From Marinobacterium halophilum (GTDB lineage Bacteria; Pseudomonadota; Gammaproteobacteria; Pseudomonadales; Balneatricaceae), in assembly GCF_003014615.1 (NCBI RefSeq), contig NZ_PYGI01000002.1, forward strand, positions 124,001 to 188,000: DNA of 64,000 nt, read 5' to 3'. A program made the position numbers and the translations under genes. Below are positions 17,989 through 27,265 of this stretch, one piece after another. Position 1 is the first letter of the stretch. Every line of letters begins with the position of its first letter. Below the pieces are notes generated by a model. That model saw only the letters and a list, made by a program, of their open reading frames with translations. It was not told the origin of the DNA and did no database searches.

Positions 17989-18882
17989 ATGACTGCAATC
18001 CCTTTGAACATGCCTCTCACCGCAGCCGCACCGGTCTCTCGCTGGCGTCAAGTATGGAGCAACCTGCGCCGCTCGCCCTCGGGCATGACCGGGCTGAGCA
18101 TTCTGCTGTTACACCTGCTGATGGCCCTGCTCGCCCCGTGGCTGGCACCCCATGACTGGACGCTGCAGAACGGTTACCAAATGCTGCAGCCACCCAGCGC
18201 AACTTACTGGTTCGGTACCGACCATATGGGGCGCGATCTATTCAGCCGCACGTTAATGGGCGGTCGTGAGGCCATTACCGTAACCCTGCTCGGCACGCTG
18301 TTGGCGGTGAGTTGGGGCGGTTTGGTCGGTATGACGCTGGGCTTCATTGGTGGGCGTATAGATGCCTGGCTGATGCGATTCATCGATGCACTGCTGGCGA
18401 TTCCCTGGTTGCTGTTCCTGCTGCTGGTAATCGCATTGGCTGGCCAGCAGACCTGGACGTTGGTGCTGACCCTCGGTTTCTTCTTCGGCATCGCTGTGGT
18501 GCGCGTGGTACGTGGTGCGACGCTGGAATACGTGCCGCGTGACTTCGTACTTGCCGCACGTACCCGTGGCGAATCCCGCTTCACCATTGTGGTCCGCGAG
18601 CTACTGCCCAACGTGCTCGACGCCCTGCTGGTAGAAACCGCCATGCGCTGGGCCTGGATGCTGCTGGCGTTCAGCTCGCTTTCATTCCTCGGCTTCGGCG
18701 TCGTACCGCCAACACCGGACTGGGGCCTGATGATCGCCGACAGCCGCGGCATGATTTCCATCGCGCCCTGGGCGGTGATTTTCCCGGCTCTGGCTCTATC
18801 CACGCTGATCATCAGCATCAATCTGACCGCCGATGCACTGGCCAAGGCGATTGGCCTCGACCGCGCCAAGGCCCCCGTATGA
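17989..18882 (+). CDS. Dipeptide-type ABC transporter permease (DppC-like)
   Basis: A 297-residue permease. It begins with a cytosolic tail and one helix, then YWFGTDHMGRDLFSRTLMGG, the strongly conserved DppC/OppC segment. The EAA loop reads RDFVLAARTRGESRFTIVVRELLPN, and SFLGFGVVPPTPDWGLMIADSR is near the C-terminus. The ATG at 17989 follows AGGAGA at 17977-17982; a TTG three bases earlier is also in frame. Its stop overlaps the next start (ATGA). Confidence 0.92.
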   Translation: MTAIPLNMPLTAAAPVSRWRQVWSNLRRSPSGMTGLSILLLHLLMALLAPWLAPHDWTLQNGYQMLQPPSATYWFGTDHMGRDLFSRTLMGGREAITVTLLGTLLAVSWGGLVGMTLGFIGGRIDAWLMRFIDALLAIPWLLFLLLVIALAGQQTWTLVLTLGFFFGIAVVRVVRGATLEYVPRDFVLAARTRGESRFTIVVRELLPNVLDALLVETAMRWAWMLLAFSSLSFLGFGVVPPTPDWGLMIADSRGMISIAPWAVIFPALALSTLIISINLTADALAKAIGLDRAKAPV

Positions 18883-20939
18883 GTGAACTGCTGATCATGA
18901 ACACGACGATGACTCCCATACTGAACGTACAGAACCTCACCCTTGGATACACCAACGCCAACGGGCGGTTGGTGAGCGTGCTGCGCAATATCAACCTGCA
19001 AGTAGCCCCCGGCGAAGCACTGGGACTGGTCGGCGAGTCCGGCTGCGGCAAGAGCACCCTCGCACTCGCGATGATGGCCTTTCTGCGTACTGGCTCTCAG
19101 GTACAGAACGGCAGCATTCACTTCCACGACCAGGACCTGTTTGCGCTCAAGCCCAAGTCGCTTCAGTCTTTGCGCGGCGGCCGCATCGGCCTGATCCCAC
19201 AGAACGCGGGTCAATCACTGACACCAACGCTGAAAATTGGCGCCCAACTCCATGAGGCCCTGCACCTGCATTCCGACCTGCCCCGGAGTCAGTGGCACCA
19301 GCGCGCCATCGAATTGCTGCAGCAAGTACGCCTGCCCTCACCCGAAGCCATGCTGGACCGCTACCCGCACCAGCTATCCGGTGGTCAGCAGCAGCGTGTA
19401 GCCGTCGCCATGGCACTGGCGGGCCAGCCAGAGCTGCTGGTTCTGGATGAACCTACCACCGGCCTCGACGTCACCACTCAGGCCCATATTCTGGAACTGC
19501 TGCGTACCCTGCGCCAGGAACTGGGCATGGCAATGGTATTCGTCAGCCACGACCTCGGCGCCGTGGCCCGGGTGTGCGAGCGCATCGCCGTGATGTACGC
19601 CGGAGAAGTCATCGAGCAGGGCAGCAGCCGCGAGGTGTTGCTGCAGCCCACTCATCCTTATACCCGAGCCTTGCTCAATGCGATCCCGCGCCTGGATACC
19701 AAAGGCCTGCCGCCGTCATTGCCGGGTTATCCACCCAAGGTGGGCTCGGTCACTCAAGGCTGTGCGTTCGCCAGCCGTTGCTCCCATGTACAGCCAACCT
19801 GCCACACTGATGATGCGCCACTGACAAACTTGTCTGCACATCAGGTACGCTGCCACTTTGCCGGTGAACTACACAACACCCCGGCAACGTCCAAGGTCAT
19901 CACGCTGCCGGTCCAACGCAGCAAAGAGCCACTGCTGAGACTGGAACAGGTACAGATCAGTTACCATCGACCGGGACTGATGGATGCTCTTCTGCACCGT
20001 CCGGCGCCGATAGCAACCGTGGACGGCATCGACCTGCAGCTGAAAAAAGGGGAAACCCTTGCCCTGGTCGGCGAATCCGGCAGTGGGAAATCCACTATCA
20101 TGCGCGCGATCAGCGGTATTCATTCCGCACGCACTGGCGAGATCCGGCTCAATCAGGATGACCTCAACCGGCCGGTTGAACAGCGCAGCAAGGCTCTGAA
20201 GCGCCGGGTACAGATGATCTTTCAGAACCCCGATGCCTCACTGAACCCGCGCCACACCGTGTTTGAAATTCTGCAGCAACCGCTCAGACTCTACTTCGGT
20301 CTCAACCATGATGCCAGCCGGGAAAAAGCCACCGAGCTGCTGTCCCTGGTCCGGCTGGCACCGCACTATCTCGACCGCCTGCCCGGCCAGCTATCCGGCG
20401 GCGAGAAACAGCGCGTCGCCATTGCCCGCTGTTTCGCCGGTGACCCGGACCTGATTCTCTGCGACGAGGTGACCTCGGCACTGGACGTTTCGGTACAGGC
20501 TGCCGTACTTAAATTGCTTAAGGAGTTGCAGCAACAGCGCGGCGTAACCTATCTTTTCATCGCCCATGATCTGGCGGTGGTGAAGGCAATCGCCGATCAA
20601 GTGGCGGTGTTATATCAGGGCCGTCTCTGTCAGGTGGGACCTGTAGACGAGGTTTTCTCTGGTCATCACCACCCCTACACCCGCACCTTGCTCAACGCGG
20701 TACTGGAACCGGACCCGGATCATCAGCCCGTCATTCAGGGCGAAGACAGCCCGGAGCAGCATCCGCCAGCCCGTGGCTGCGCCTACCAGCGCCGCTGCTC
20801 ATTGGCAGAACCGCGTTGTAAAGAGCAGACGCCGCCCTGGCAGCAAGACGGAAACAACCGTATCCGCTGTCATCTGAACCTGAGCAAGCTGGCTACCCTG
20901 ATCGACCGGCCACAATTGATCAAGACCGCCAATGGCTAG
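18879..20939 (+). CDS. Fused dual-ATPase of a dipeptide-type ABC transporter (DppD-DppF fusion)
   Basis: A 686-residue protein holding two complete ABC ATPase domains. The first has [25 protein letters not shown] and LLVLDEPTTGLDV. The second has [25 protein letters not shown] and LILCDEVTSALDV. Each domain ends in an oligopeptide-type C-terminal extension with clustered cysteines (GCAFASRCSHVQPTC; GCAYQRRCSLAEPRC), which bind a [4Fe-4S] cluster in related DppD/OppD proteins. One polypeptide therefore replaces the usual heterodimer, as in GsiA and YejF. Confidence 0.92.
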   Translation: MSELLIMNTTMTPILNVQNLTLGYTNANGRLVSVLRNINLQVAPGEALGLVGESGCGKSTLALAMMAFLRTGSQVQNGSIHFHDQDLFALKPKSLQSLRGGRIGLIPQNAGQSLTPTLKIGAQLHEALHLHSDLPRSQWHQRAIELLQQVRLPSPEAMLDRYPHQLSGGQQQRVAVAMALAGQPELLVLDEPTTGLDVTTQAHILELLRTLRQELGMAMVFVSHDLGAVARVCERIAVMYAGEVIEQGSSREVLLQPTHPYTRALLNAIPRLDTKGLPPSLPGYPPKVGSVTQGCAFASRCSHVQPTCHTDDAPLTNLSAHQVRCHFAGELHNTPATSKVITLPVQRSKEPLLRLEQVQISYHRPGLMDALLHRPAPIATVDGIDLQLKKGETLALVGESGSGKSTIMRAISGIHSARTGEIRLNQDDLNRPVEQRSKALKRRVQMIFQNPDASLNPRHTVFEILQQPLRLYFGLNHDASREKATELLSLVRLAPHYLDRLPGQLSGGEKQRVAIARCFAGDPDLILCDEVTSALDVSVQAAVLKLLKELQQQRGVTYLFIAHDLAVVKAIADQVAVLYQGRLCQVGPVDEVFSGHHHPYTRTLLNAVLEPDPDHQPVIQGEDSPEQHPPARGCAYQRRCSLAEPRCKEQTPPWQQDGNNRIRCHLNLSKLATLIDRPQLIKTANG

Positions 20940-21021
20940 ACCTGCCTACCCACAATACTGGCCAGCGGCCCCGTCCCGCTGGCCTCTTTGCAGTGCACAG
21001 ACTCAACACAAGGACAACACC

Positions 21022-21681
21022 ATGCCGCTGGCCATCTATGACCTGGATGAAACCCTGATCAACGCCGACTGCTCGCTGCTATGGCTGCAATTCCTGATCG
21101 ATCGGGGGCTGACCGACCCGGCGATCATGGATGATGCCAGGCATCTGGATCACCTTTACCATCAGGGTGAGCTGGACATGCACCACTACGTGGCGTTGCA
21201 GCTACGTCCGCATATCGGCCAGACACTGGCCGAAGCCACGCGAGAGGTTGATCTGTTCATTCGAGAGTATGTGCAGCCGTGCATTCGACCTTCGGCAGTT
21301 GAGAGTATCCGTCGCCACAAGGCACGCGGTGACCGCTGCCTGGTGATCTCCGCCTCGATCGATTTCCTGGTGGAGCCGATCGCCGCGCATCTGGGCATCG
21401 AGGACGCCATCGGCGTGCGTATCGAACTGGACCAGGGCCGCATCACCGGTCGTGCCGACGGGCCGATCTGCTTCCAGGAAGGCAAAGTATTGCATCTGAA
21501 TCGTTGGCTGGAGCAGCAGGGCGAAAACACCGAAGGCAGCTGGTTCTACTCCGATTCCCATAACGACCTGCCGCTGTTGGAGCAGGTCGACTTTCCTGTT
21601 GGTGTCAGCCCAGACACACGTCTGGCCAATGTGTGTAAACAGCGTGGTTGGGCAATAGTTAACTGGGAATATGCTAAGTAA
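21022..21681 (+). CDS. HAD-superfamily phosphatase (HAD-IB, SerB-like)
   Basis: A 219-residue HAD hydrolase. The catalytic motif I is YDLDETLINADCS (nucleophile in DLDET), motif II is VISASIDFLVEPIA, and motif IV is YSDSHNDLPLL. The helical cap sits between motifs I and II as in the phosphoserine phosphatase-like IB class. The ATG at 21022 follows AAGGA at 21010-21014. As the last gene of the phosphodiesterase/ABC operon, it may remove phosphate from the monoester released by the phosphodiesterase; this pathway is inferred. Confidence 0.85.
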   Translation: MPLAIYDLDETLINADCSLLWLQFLIDRGLTDPAIMDDARHLDHLYHQGELDMHHYVALQLRPHIGQTLAEATREVDLFIREYVQPCIRPSAVESIRRHKARGDRCLVISASIDFLVEPIAAHLGIEDAIGVRIELDQGRITGRADGPICFQEGKVLHLNRWLEQQGENTEGSWFYSDSHNDLPLLEQVDFPVGVSPDTRLANVCKQRGWAIVNWEYAK

Positions 21682-21705
21682 TAAAGATTAATCTTTTAAA
21701 ACAGC

Positions 21706-21766
21706 AGGCGGTAATATAAACCATAGGGAACTGGTGAATGGCAAAAATATTTTCCGCCTTTTTTAT
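21706..21766 (+). terminator. Terminator after the HAD phosphatase gene
   Basis: AGGCGGTAATAT (21706-21717) pairs with ATATTTTCCGCCT (21747-21759) across a long loop, followed by a run of T. It closes the phosphodiesterase operon and marks the edge of the AT-rich island. Confidence 0.55.
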
Positions 21767-21807
21767 TCTAATCTTATAAATGTGAAATCTTTAATGATAG
21801 TACCATT

Positions 21808-22275
21808 TTATATAAAAAATTCTTTTTGCCTGATTATTTCTTGGAATAAGTCATAAAACTCAACTTCATTACCAATGTTATATATGCAACCATTTCTGTT
21901 TTCTCTATCATAAATTATGATATGACGAGATAGAAAAAAACCTCCTCTTTTTATCAGGGATGATGAGACATTTCTTTTGAAAGTGGTGACCTGATGCTGC
22001 AATATTGGTAATTTTGGATTGATTAAATAGGTTCTATTATAAGCTTCACCATAGTTTGCTATTTTTTCTTCACTAAAACCATATCTGATGAATTTTTGAA
22101 TATCTTCAGGTGTTTTTTAAAATTTATACGCTTTTTGAAAATCGCTCTCAGCTATAAATGCTTTTTCTAGAGTATTAATGTTTTTTGATTTTTCTTGTAC
22201 TCTAACATGTTCAGGGATTATTAAAAGGATAGTTGTAATTAATATTTTAGATAGTAAGCTATTATATTGCTTCAT
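21808..22275 (-). pseudogene. Small exported protein gene interrupted by an in-frame stop
   Basis: Reading the minus strand from an ATG at 22275 gives a signal-peptide-like start (MKQYNSLLSKILITTILLII) and about 51 residues up to a TAA at 22119-22117. The same frame then stays open for another 103 codons, KTPEDIQKFIRYGFSEEKIA and onward, to the stop at 21808. Conversion of one Leu codon (TTA) to TAA would explain it. The stop lies in an A/T-rich run (TTTTAAAAAA), so read slippage in sequencing is a possible alternative. The intact product would be about 155 residues; no family recognised. It lies downstream of the two propeller-like genes on the same strand. Confidence 0.55.
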
Positions 22276-22387
22276 GTTAAAGTCGGACAGATTTTTACCA
22301 TTTTTTAGGGTGTAAATCATATTGCACTAGGGACCATTATTTGATCGAAGCTAAAGCTTCTGCAATTTTTATCTTTATGTGCCCAGG

Positions 22388-23425
22388 TTAATCCTCAAGA
22401 TCATAGGGGTTAATCAGTGCTTTCCACGTTTTACCATCGAACAAAACGGCATTATTAGGCCCATAGGAAAGCAAAACGCCATGCCCTGAGGTCACGTGCT
22501 GAAAACTGAACTGGGCATCATGCCCAAGACCACTGAAGTCGACCCTTGTGACCTCATTATTCTCCAGTACGAACAAACCCCAACTATTACTCAAATACAG
22601 ACGATCCTTGAACCAGGTCGCATCTTCAAAGCCAACACTCATTGTTGCGACTGAATGGGGTATCAACTCCCAATGCTCAGTGCCGTTACGGTAATAGCCT
22701 TTGATTAAATCGCCCCAGGTACTGGTGATGTAGACATAGCCATCATCAGCACAGACAAGGTTATTCAATATGCTATTGACCGGTGGATTCAGTTGCAGCC
22801 AACGCTCGCCATTGTAGTGCCAGAGATCCCCCATCCCACCACAGGCATATAGATCCTGTTCGCTGAAACCATCAAATGAGAGAAAAGCAATGGTGGGCAG
22901 ACTGTCATCGACACCTGTCTCCCGATAGGCTTTCTGGCGAGCCCACATCTGTTCCATCAGTATGGGGTGCTGCTGTTCATCTGTCAGGGTAATCCAACGC
23001 TTCTTGTCAATCCGCTTTAAAAGCTTGTGGTGAGTACCACAGGCATAGATATGGCCTGCAATATTACGCAAACACTCAACAGAAACTTCAGTACGCTGAC
23101 TTCCGCGAAACTCATCCTGATCCAAGGTATATTGCGGGAATACTTTGGGTGTATCACGGGTTTCATAAGCACGACCCTCTTCGCTTGTGATCAAGAACCC
23201 GTTAGTACCGGTGTGAATAATTTTTGGATTTTTAAAACCGCCATCCCATTTTATACTTGAGACATTTCCAGTAGATATATTAATTGATATTCCTCTTGTA
23301 CGGTAATCGTAATCATCATCATCTGACAGCTCCTGCGCAACAAAGCTAATCAATTCTGGTTTTGCAACAGTTCCATTAAGTAAACTGAAGCCTTCAATAT
23401 TTTTTTCGTAATCTTCACGTTTCAT
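22388..23425 (-). CDS. Propeller-like hypothetical protein, paralogue 1
   Basis: A 345-residue cytosolic protein of unknown function with no signal peptide. Its middle and C-terminus carry repeats of the type FDGFSEQDLYACGGMGDLWH followed by YNGERW, then DGYVYITSTWGDLIKG and LSYGPNNAVLFDGKTW, which suggest a WD/YVTN-like beta-propeller. It is paralogous to the next gene upstream at 23602-24618, sharing SFDGFSE and LSYGP...LFDG...W. GGAGG lies 8 bases before the ATG at 23425. Base composition is much more AT-rich than the surroundings, a sign of transfer. Tandem divergent copies in an AT-rich island recall immunity proteins of contact-dependent toxins, but no toxin gene is present. Confidence 0.65.
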   Translation of the reverse strand: MKREDYEKNIEGFSLLNGTVAKPELISFVAQELSDDDDYDYRTRGISINISTGNVSSIKWDGGFKNPKIIHTGTNGFLITSEEGRAYETRDTPKVFPQYTLDQDEFRGSQRTEVSVECLRNIAGHIYACGTHHKLLKRIDKKRWITLTDEQQHPILMEQMWARQKAYRETGVDDSLPTIAFLSFDGFSEQDLYACGGMGDLWHYNGERWLQLNPPVNSILNNLVCADDGYVYITSTWGDLIKGYYRNGTEHWELIPHSVATMSVGFEDATWFKDRLYLSNSWGLFVLENNEVTRVDFSGLGHDAQFSFQHVTSGHGVLLSYGPNNAVLFDGKTWKALINPYDLED

Positions 23426-23601
23426 CAATTAGTCCTCCATTACTTCTTCGCTATTGCTATCTGCAGCCGTTCGCTTTCTTATCAACTGCTGACTTTATCG
23501 TCTACAGCTTTTTATGTGGAGTTGGAAAATCGCTTAAAGGTGTGGCTTGATAAGGCCGAAAAATTAAAAAAATTGGACTCTCGTTGAGTATGTATCTTGC
23601 C

Positions 23602-24618
23602 TTAAACCAGCGGTGGGCCGATAACTTCAACCCACTCGGTACCGTCAAACAGCAAAGCCTGTTCAGGCCCATAGGAAAGCAGCATTTCGGGACATGCATC
23701 CACACTCAAAAAGGAAAACTGAGCAGGGCCTTCCTCAGGGAATACATACCGGTGGTATTGACCATCTTCCAAGTACCCCAATTCATAGTCGCTACCAAGC
23801 CAAACCTTGCCATCAAACCAGGCCATACCATGGTATGCCAAAGCAGGTGCATCCATGACTTCCCAATGACCGTTTCGTCCCCGAACAACCGGTCCGTTTC
23901 GACCGGTCACATATACCTGACCGTCTCCCGCACAGAGCACACTATCAATCATCCGCGGATACTCTGGCAAAGCCATTTCATTCCATACGCCATTTAGGTA
24001 AGCCCAAAGTGTTTGCTCGCCGCCAGCATAGATTTCACTCTCACTGAACCCATCGAACGCATAAAAGCCGACATTGGCATTTAGAAAACCACCATCACGT
24101 TTTTTTATGAAATCCATATGCTTGAAAAGATCTGGGTGATCTTGTCGATCAGTCAAGTCCGTCCAGATGCCGGGTCCATCTCGACGAAAAAGCTTGTTGA
24201 GTTGACCGCAAGCATATAGATGATCACCAACTACCCGTAACTGATAACCACCTTTGGTATACCCATCCCACTCCTCCCTGGGTTTGCCAATATCTACATA
24301 ACCTGTGTCACGCTCACCAACTTCAAACATATCAGTTAATGTTATAGTGCGCCCTTCCTTTTGGAAGATGATAGATTGGAAGTAGCCCACGTTATATACG
24401 TTAGAAATGTGAAATCCGTTGTTATTTTTTATCCTGCTGGGTGAATAAGTCAGAACTCTACTGTCGAAATCATATATGCTCCTCATGCCATCATCTTCGC
24501 CCAGCCATTCTTTTAGCATGATTTGAAAATTCTCTGGATCTGAAATCGTTGCATAAATAATCTCAAAACCCTCGATCATTTCATCATATTGTATTTCAAT
24601 AAAGTTATATCGATTCAT
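23602..24618 (-). CDS. Propeller-like hypothetical protein, paralogue 2
   Basis: A 338-residue protein of unknown function, paralogous to the gene at 22388-23425. The shared core includes AFDGFSESEIYAGGEQTLWA, GDGQVYVTGRNGPVVRGRNG and LSYGPEQALLFDGTEWVEV. The N-terminal 90 residues differ more between the two. No signal peptide or membrane segment is visible. The start at 24618 has no good ribosome site, so translation may be weak. A 170-base spacer separates it from its paralogue. The role is unknown; see paralogue 1 for the immunity-protein hypothesis. Confidence 0.65.
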   Translation of the reverse strand: MNRYNFIEIQYDEMIEGFEIIYATISDPENFQIMLKEWLGEDDGMRSIYDFDSRVLTYSPSRIKNNNGFHISNVYNVGYFQSIIFQKEGRTITLTDMFEVGERDTGYVDIGKPREEWDGYTKGGYQLRVVGDHLYACGQLNKLFRRDGPGIWTDLTDRQDHPDLFKHMDFIKKRDGGFLNANVGFYAFDGFSESEIYAGGEQTLWAYLNGVWNEMALPEYPRMIDSVLCAGDGQVYVTGRNGPVVRGRNGHWEVMDAPALAYHGMAWFDGKVWLGSDYELGYLEDGQYHRYVFPEEGPAQFSFLSVDACPEMLLSYGPEQALLFDGTEWVEVIGPPLV

Positions 24619-24984
24619 TTTTATATGCTGTGATTTTTGTAATTAAGGTACGATTTGATAAAATCAAATAGATATTTTTTTAAAAAATATCAAATTTATT
24701 TAGAATGATGTTTATATTGAAAAATAGCCATTAAAGTAATGGCAGGCTATTTTGCTTTGGTTTGGCTACTAGGGCAGGGAGGGATTAAGAAGGGTGAATG
24801 CATGATATCTATCCTTGAATATGCGGTAGTGCATCCTGCACTATGCGGAAAATTGTTGTCAGACAATGCCACGGGCAGAGTGAAAGTTCAACCGAGCCTT
24901 TTGTCGAAGAAGGCGCTGTTGGCTTTCTTCACGCCCGTCCGTTAAATGGTTTTAGCTTTTTAAAGCAAGCTAAAACGACGCAAA
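24619..24984. other. Intergenic region at the island boundary
   Basis: The first 100 bases are extremely AT-rich and probably hold the promoter of the propeller-like genes. From about 24820 the composition returns to that of the chromosome. GTTTTAGCTT (24949-24958) and AAGCTAAAAC (24967-24976) form a perfect 10-bp inverted repeat just after the LysR stop, likely its terminator. The short ORFs here are not credible genes. Confidence 0.5.
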
Positions 24985-25899
24985 TCAGCGCCGAATATAC
25001 TGCTCTTCCCGCTCCAGCGTCGCCTGCAGCCAATCGCGGAAGGCGATCACCTTGGGCGACGGTGGCTTGTTGGGCAGCACCAGATAGTGTGCGCCCGACG
25101 CTTTCAGTGTGAAGGGGTGTGCCTGTAGCAGTTTGCCTTCATCCATCAGCGGCTTGAGGTTGAAACTGCGTGCCAATAGCAGGCCGATGCCGTTGCAGGC
25201 GGCGTCAAAAGCAGCGGTGCTGGTGTCGCACTCCAACACCGGCAACGGCATCAGGTTGGCCAGTCCCTGCTGACGAAACCACTGCTGCCAGCTTTCCTTT
25301 TCACCGATGATGGTAATCAACGGCACCTGCAGAATTTTCATCGCGTCTTCATCGACCGGGTAACGCTGTAAAAACTCCGGGCTGCCGACGACTACCAGTT
25401 GCTCCCGCGTCATCCGCTCGACCTGCATGCCACTCCAATTGCCGTAACCATTGGAAATCTCGATATCAGCTTCTTCCACTTCGTCCTGCGAGGGCCATAC
25501 CGCCGACATCAGCCGCAAGCGGATGCCCGGGTGTTGCTGATAAAAGCCACTGAGCCGCGGCATCAGCCAACGCTGCAGAAAACTGCTGCCGCATTTCACC
25601 GTCAACAGGGCGCGGTGATCCGAGCCAAACAACTCGTTAGTGCCGGATTGCAGGATATTAAACGCTTCAGTCAGCACTGGCAGGTAGGCGCGGGCGGCGT
25701 CGGTCAACTCCAGCTTGCGCGGCGTACGGATGAACAGCTGAGTATCCAGGTACTCCTCCAGGAGTTTCACCTGCTGGCTGACCGCCCCTTGAGTCACGTA
25801 CAGCTCTTCGGCAGCACGGGTAAGGCTGCGCAGACGGGCAGCGGCCTCAAAACTTTTCAAGGCTTTCAACGGTGGCAAAGGTTTGTGGTTGTGCTTCAT
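24985..25899 (-). CDS. LysR family transcriptional regulator, GcvA-like
   Basis: A 304-residue regulator. The winged helix-turn-helix is at residues 10-60 (LKSFEAAARLRSLTRAAEEL, VTQGAVSQQVKLLEEYL), and a periplasmic-binding-protein-like effector domain follows. The sequence style (PPLKALKSFEAAARL) is that of the GcvA branch. It is divergently transcribed from phnG, 290 bases away, so it may control the C-P lyase operon, its own gene, or both. No PhnF-type GntR regulator is present nearby, which makes the regulatory role worth noting; it is inference. Confidence 0.9.
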   Translation of the reverse strand: MKHNHKPLPPLKALKSFEAAARLRSLTRAAEELYVTQGAVSQQVKLLEEYLDTQLFIRTPRKLELTDAARAYLPVLTEAFNILQSGTNELFGSDHRALLTVKCGSSFLQRWLMPRLSGFYQQHPGIRLRLMSAVWPSQDEVEEADIEISNGYGNWSGMQVERMTREQLVVVGSPEFLQRYPVDEDAMKILQVPLITIIGEKESWQQWFRQQGLANLMPLPVLECDTSTAAFDAACNGIGLLLARSFNLKPLMDEGKLLQAHPFTLKASGAHYLVLPNKPPSPKVIAFRDWLQATLEREEQYIRR

Positions 25900-26189
25900 T
25901 GATCACATCACCGGATAGGTGTGACTGGGCCAAAGACCCAGAAAAACTGAGAGATAGACGATACTATGCGACAAATAGCAGAGTTTTGTGGCAGAAATAT
26001 GTCAGCGGCTACGTCTAAAAATCTTTTCAGCCCCTGAAACCATAACTGATGCAGCCAACCCCTCATGCCATCGGCACTGCAACACCCATATTAGAATTTC
26101 TAATCCATGCGTACAGAAACCCTCCGTTTTGTCCTGCCGCGCTCAACCGCAGAATGGCCCCATCGCAATCACCCAAATGGATAGCCACC

Positions 26190-26660
26190 ATGTCTGTTGA
26201 GCAACAACAGGAAAACCCTGAAACCCGTGCCCGCCAGCACTGGATGGGCGTACTGGCCAAATCGGCCGGCAGCACTCTGCAACAGCACTGGCAAGCCCTG
26301 TCGCTGGAACCTGAATACCAGTTCATCCGCCAACCGGAAACCGGCCTAACCATGTTGCGTGGCCGTGTTGGCGGCAGCGGCCAGCCGTTCAATATGGGCG
26401 AAATGACCCTGACCCGCTGCGCCGTACGCCTGGCCAGCGGCACCCTTGGCGTCAGTTATGTTGCCGGTCGCAGCCCGCAGCATGCCATCACCGCCGCATT
26501 GGCGGATGCCTTGCTGCAGGAAGACGACACTCAGGCCCTGCTGCAACACGAACTGATTGAGCCACTGCAGGCACACCTGCACGCCGAACACCAGCAGCGT
26601 GCCGCCCAAGCCAATAGCACCCGCGTTGATTTCTTCACTCTGGTTCGAGGAGAGGACTGA
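26190..26660 (+). CDS. phnG: C-P lyase core subunit PhnG
   Basis: A 156-residue protein matching PhnG: RQHWMGVLAKSAGSTLQQHW at the start, and GQPFNMGEMTLTRCAVRL and GVSYVAGRSPQHA in the core. PhnG is part of the PhnGHIJ core complex that, with PhnM, turns ATP and phosphonate into a ribose triphosphate phosphonate and then breaks the C-P bond. The ATG at 26190 is chosen because the in-frame upstream extension from 26049 does not resemble the family. First gene of phnGHIJKLMNP; its stop overlaps phnH by one base. Confidence 0.95.
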   Translation: MSVEQQQENPETRARQHWMGVLAKSAGSTLQQHWQALSLEPEYQFIRQPETGLTMLRGRVGGSGQPFNMGEMTLTRCAVRLASGTLGVSYVAGRSPQHAITAALADALLQEDDTQALLQHELIEPLQAHLHAEHQQRAAQANSTRVDFFTLVRGED

Positions 26661-27265
26661 TGGCCGTTTCCAGTCATGAACTGATTGCCGGTTTCGCCGA
26701 CCCGGTGCAGGCATCCCAGCAGGTATTTCGTTCTGCTCTCAAGGCGATGAGCGAACCCGGCACTCTGATGCAGATCGACTATTTGCAACAGGCACCCAAA
26801 GGACTCGACCTGTCTACCTGGCAACTGGCACTGAGCGTGTTTGATCCCGACACTCGCGTCTGGCTCAGCCCCTCTCTGGCCGCCAGCGATGCCGTGGTCA
26901 GCAACCTGCGTTTCCACTGTCAGTGTCCGCTGGTCGAAACACCCGCCGAGGCCGATTTTGCCATTGCCCTGCACCGCGAACTGCCGCTACTGATTGAGCT
27001 GAACTGGGGCACAGCGGAGTACCCGGACCGTTCCACAACTCTGGTGGTACAGGTACCCGCGTTGAGTGATGAGGCTTATTGGACCCTGAGCGGCCCTGGT
27101 ATCGAGCACACCCGAGCACTGCGTATTGCCGGTCTGACCGAGCCCTTCCGCAGCGACCTGATTCGCAGTCGCCAGCGTTTTCCGCTGGGCATCGATACCT
27201 TCTGGTGCTGCGATAACCGGCTGACCGCGCTGCCGCGCACCACCTTTATTGAGGAGACCTGCTGA
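26660..27265 (+). CDS. phnH: C-P lyase core subunit PhnH
   Basis: A 201-residue protein matching PhnH. Seen are FADPVQASQQVFRSALKAMS and EPGTLM at the N-terminus, and the C-terminal NRFPLGID-type segment (RSRQRFPLGIDTFWCCDN) with LPRTT. PhnH dimerises and docks on PhnJ in the core complex. It overlaps its neighbours on both sides by one base, as expected for stoichiometric complex subunits. Confidence 0.95.
   Translation: MAVSSHELIAGFADPVQASQQVFRSALKAMSEPGTLMQIDYLQQAPKGLDLSTWQLALSVFDPDTRVWLSPSLAASDAVVSNLRFHCQCPLVETPAEADFAIALHRELPLLIELNWGTAEYPDRSTTLVVQVPALSDEAYWTLSGPGIEHTRALRIAGLTEPFRSDLIRSRQRFPLGIDTFWCCDNRLTALPRTTFIEETC

Noticed and set aside
18879-20939. Two separate ATPase genes
   Set aside because: The frame is continuous through both ABC domains with no internal stop, so it is a true fusion.
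25980-26010. Possible Pho box in the LysR-phnG gap (TTGTGGC and ATGTCAG)
   Set aside because: Half-sites match the consensus poorly and the spacing is wrong.
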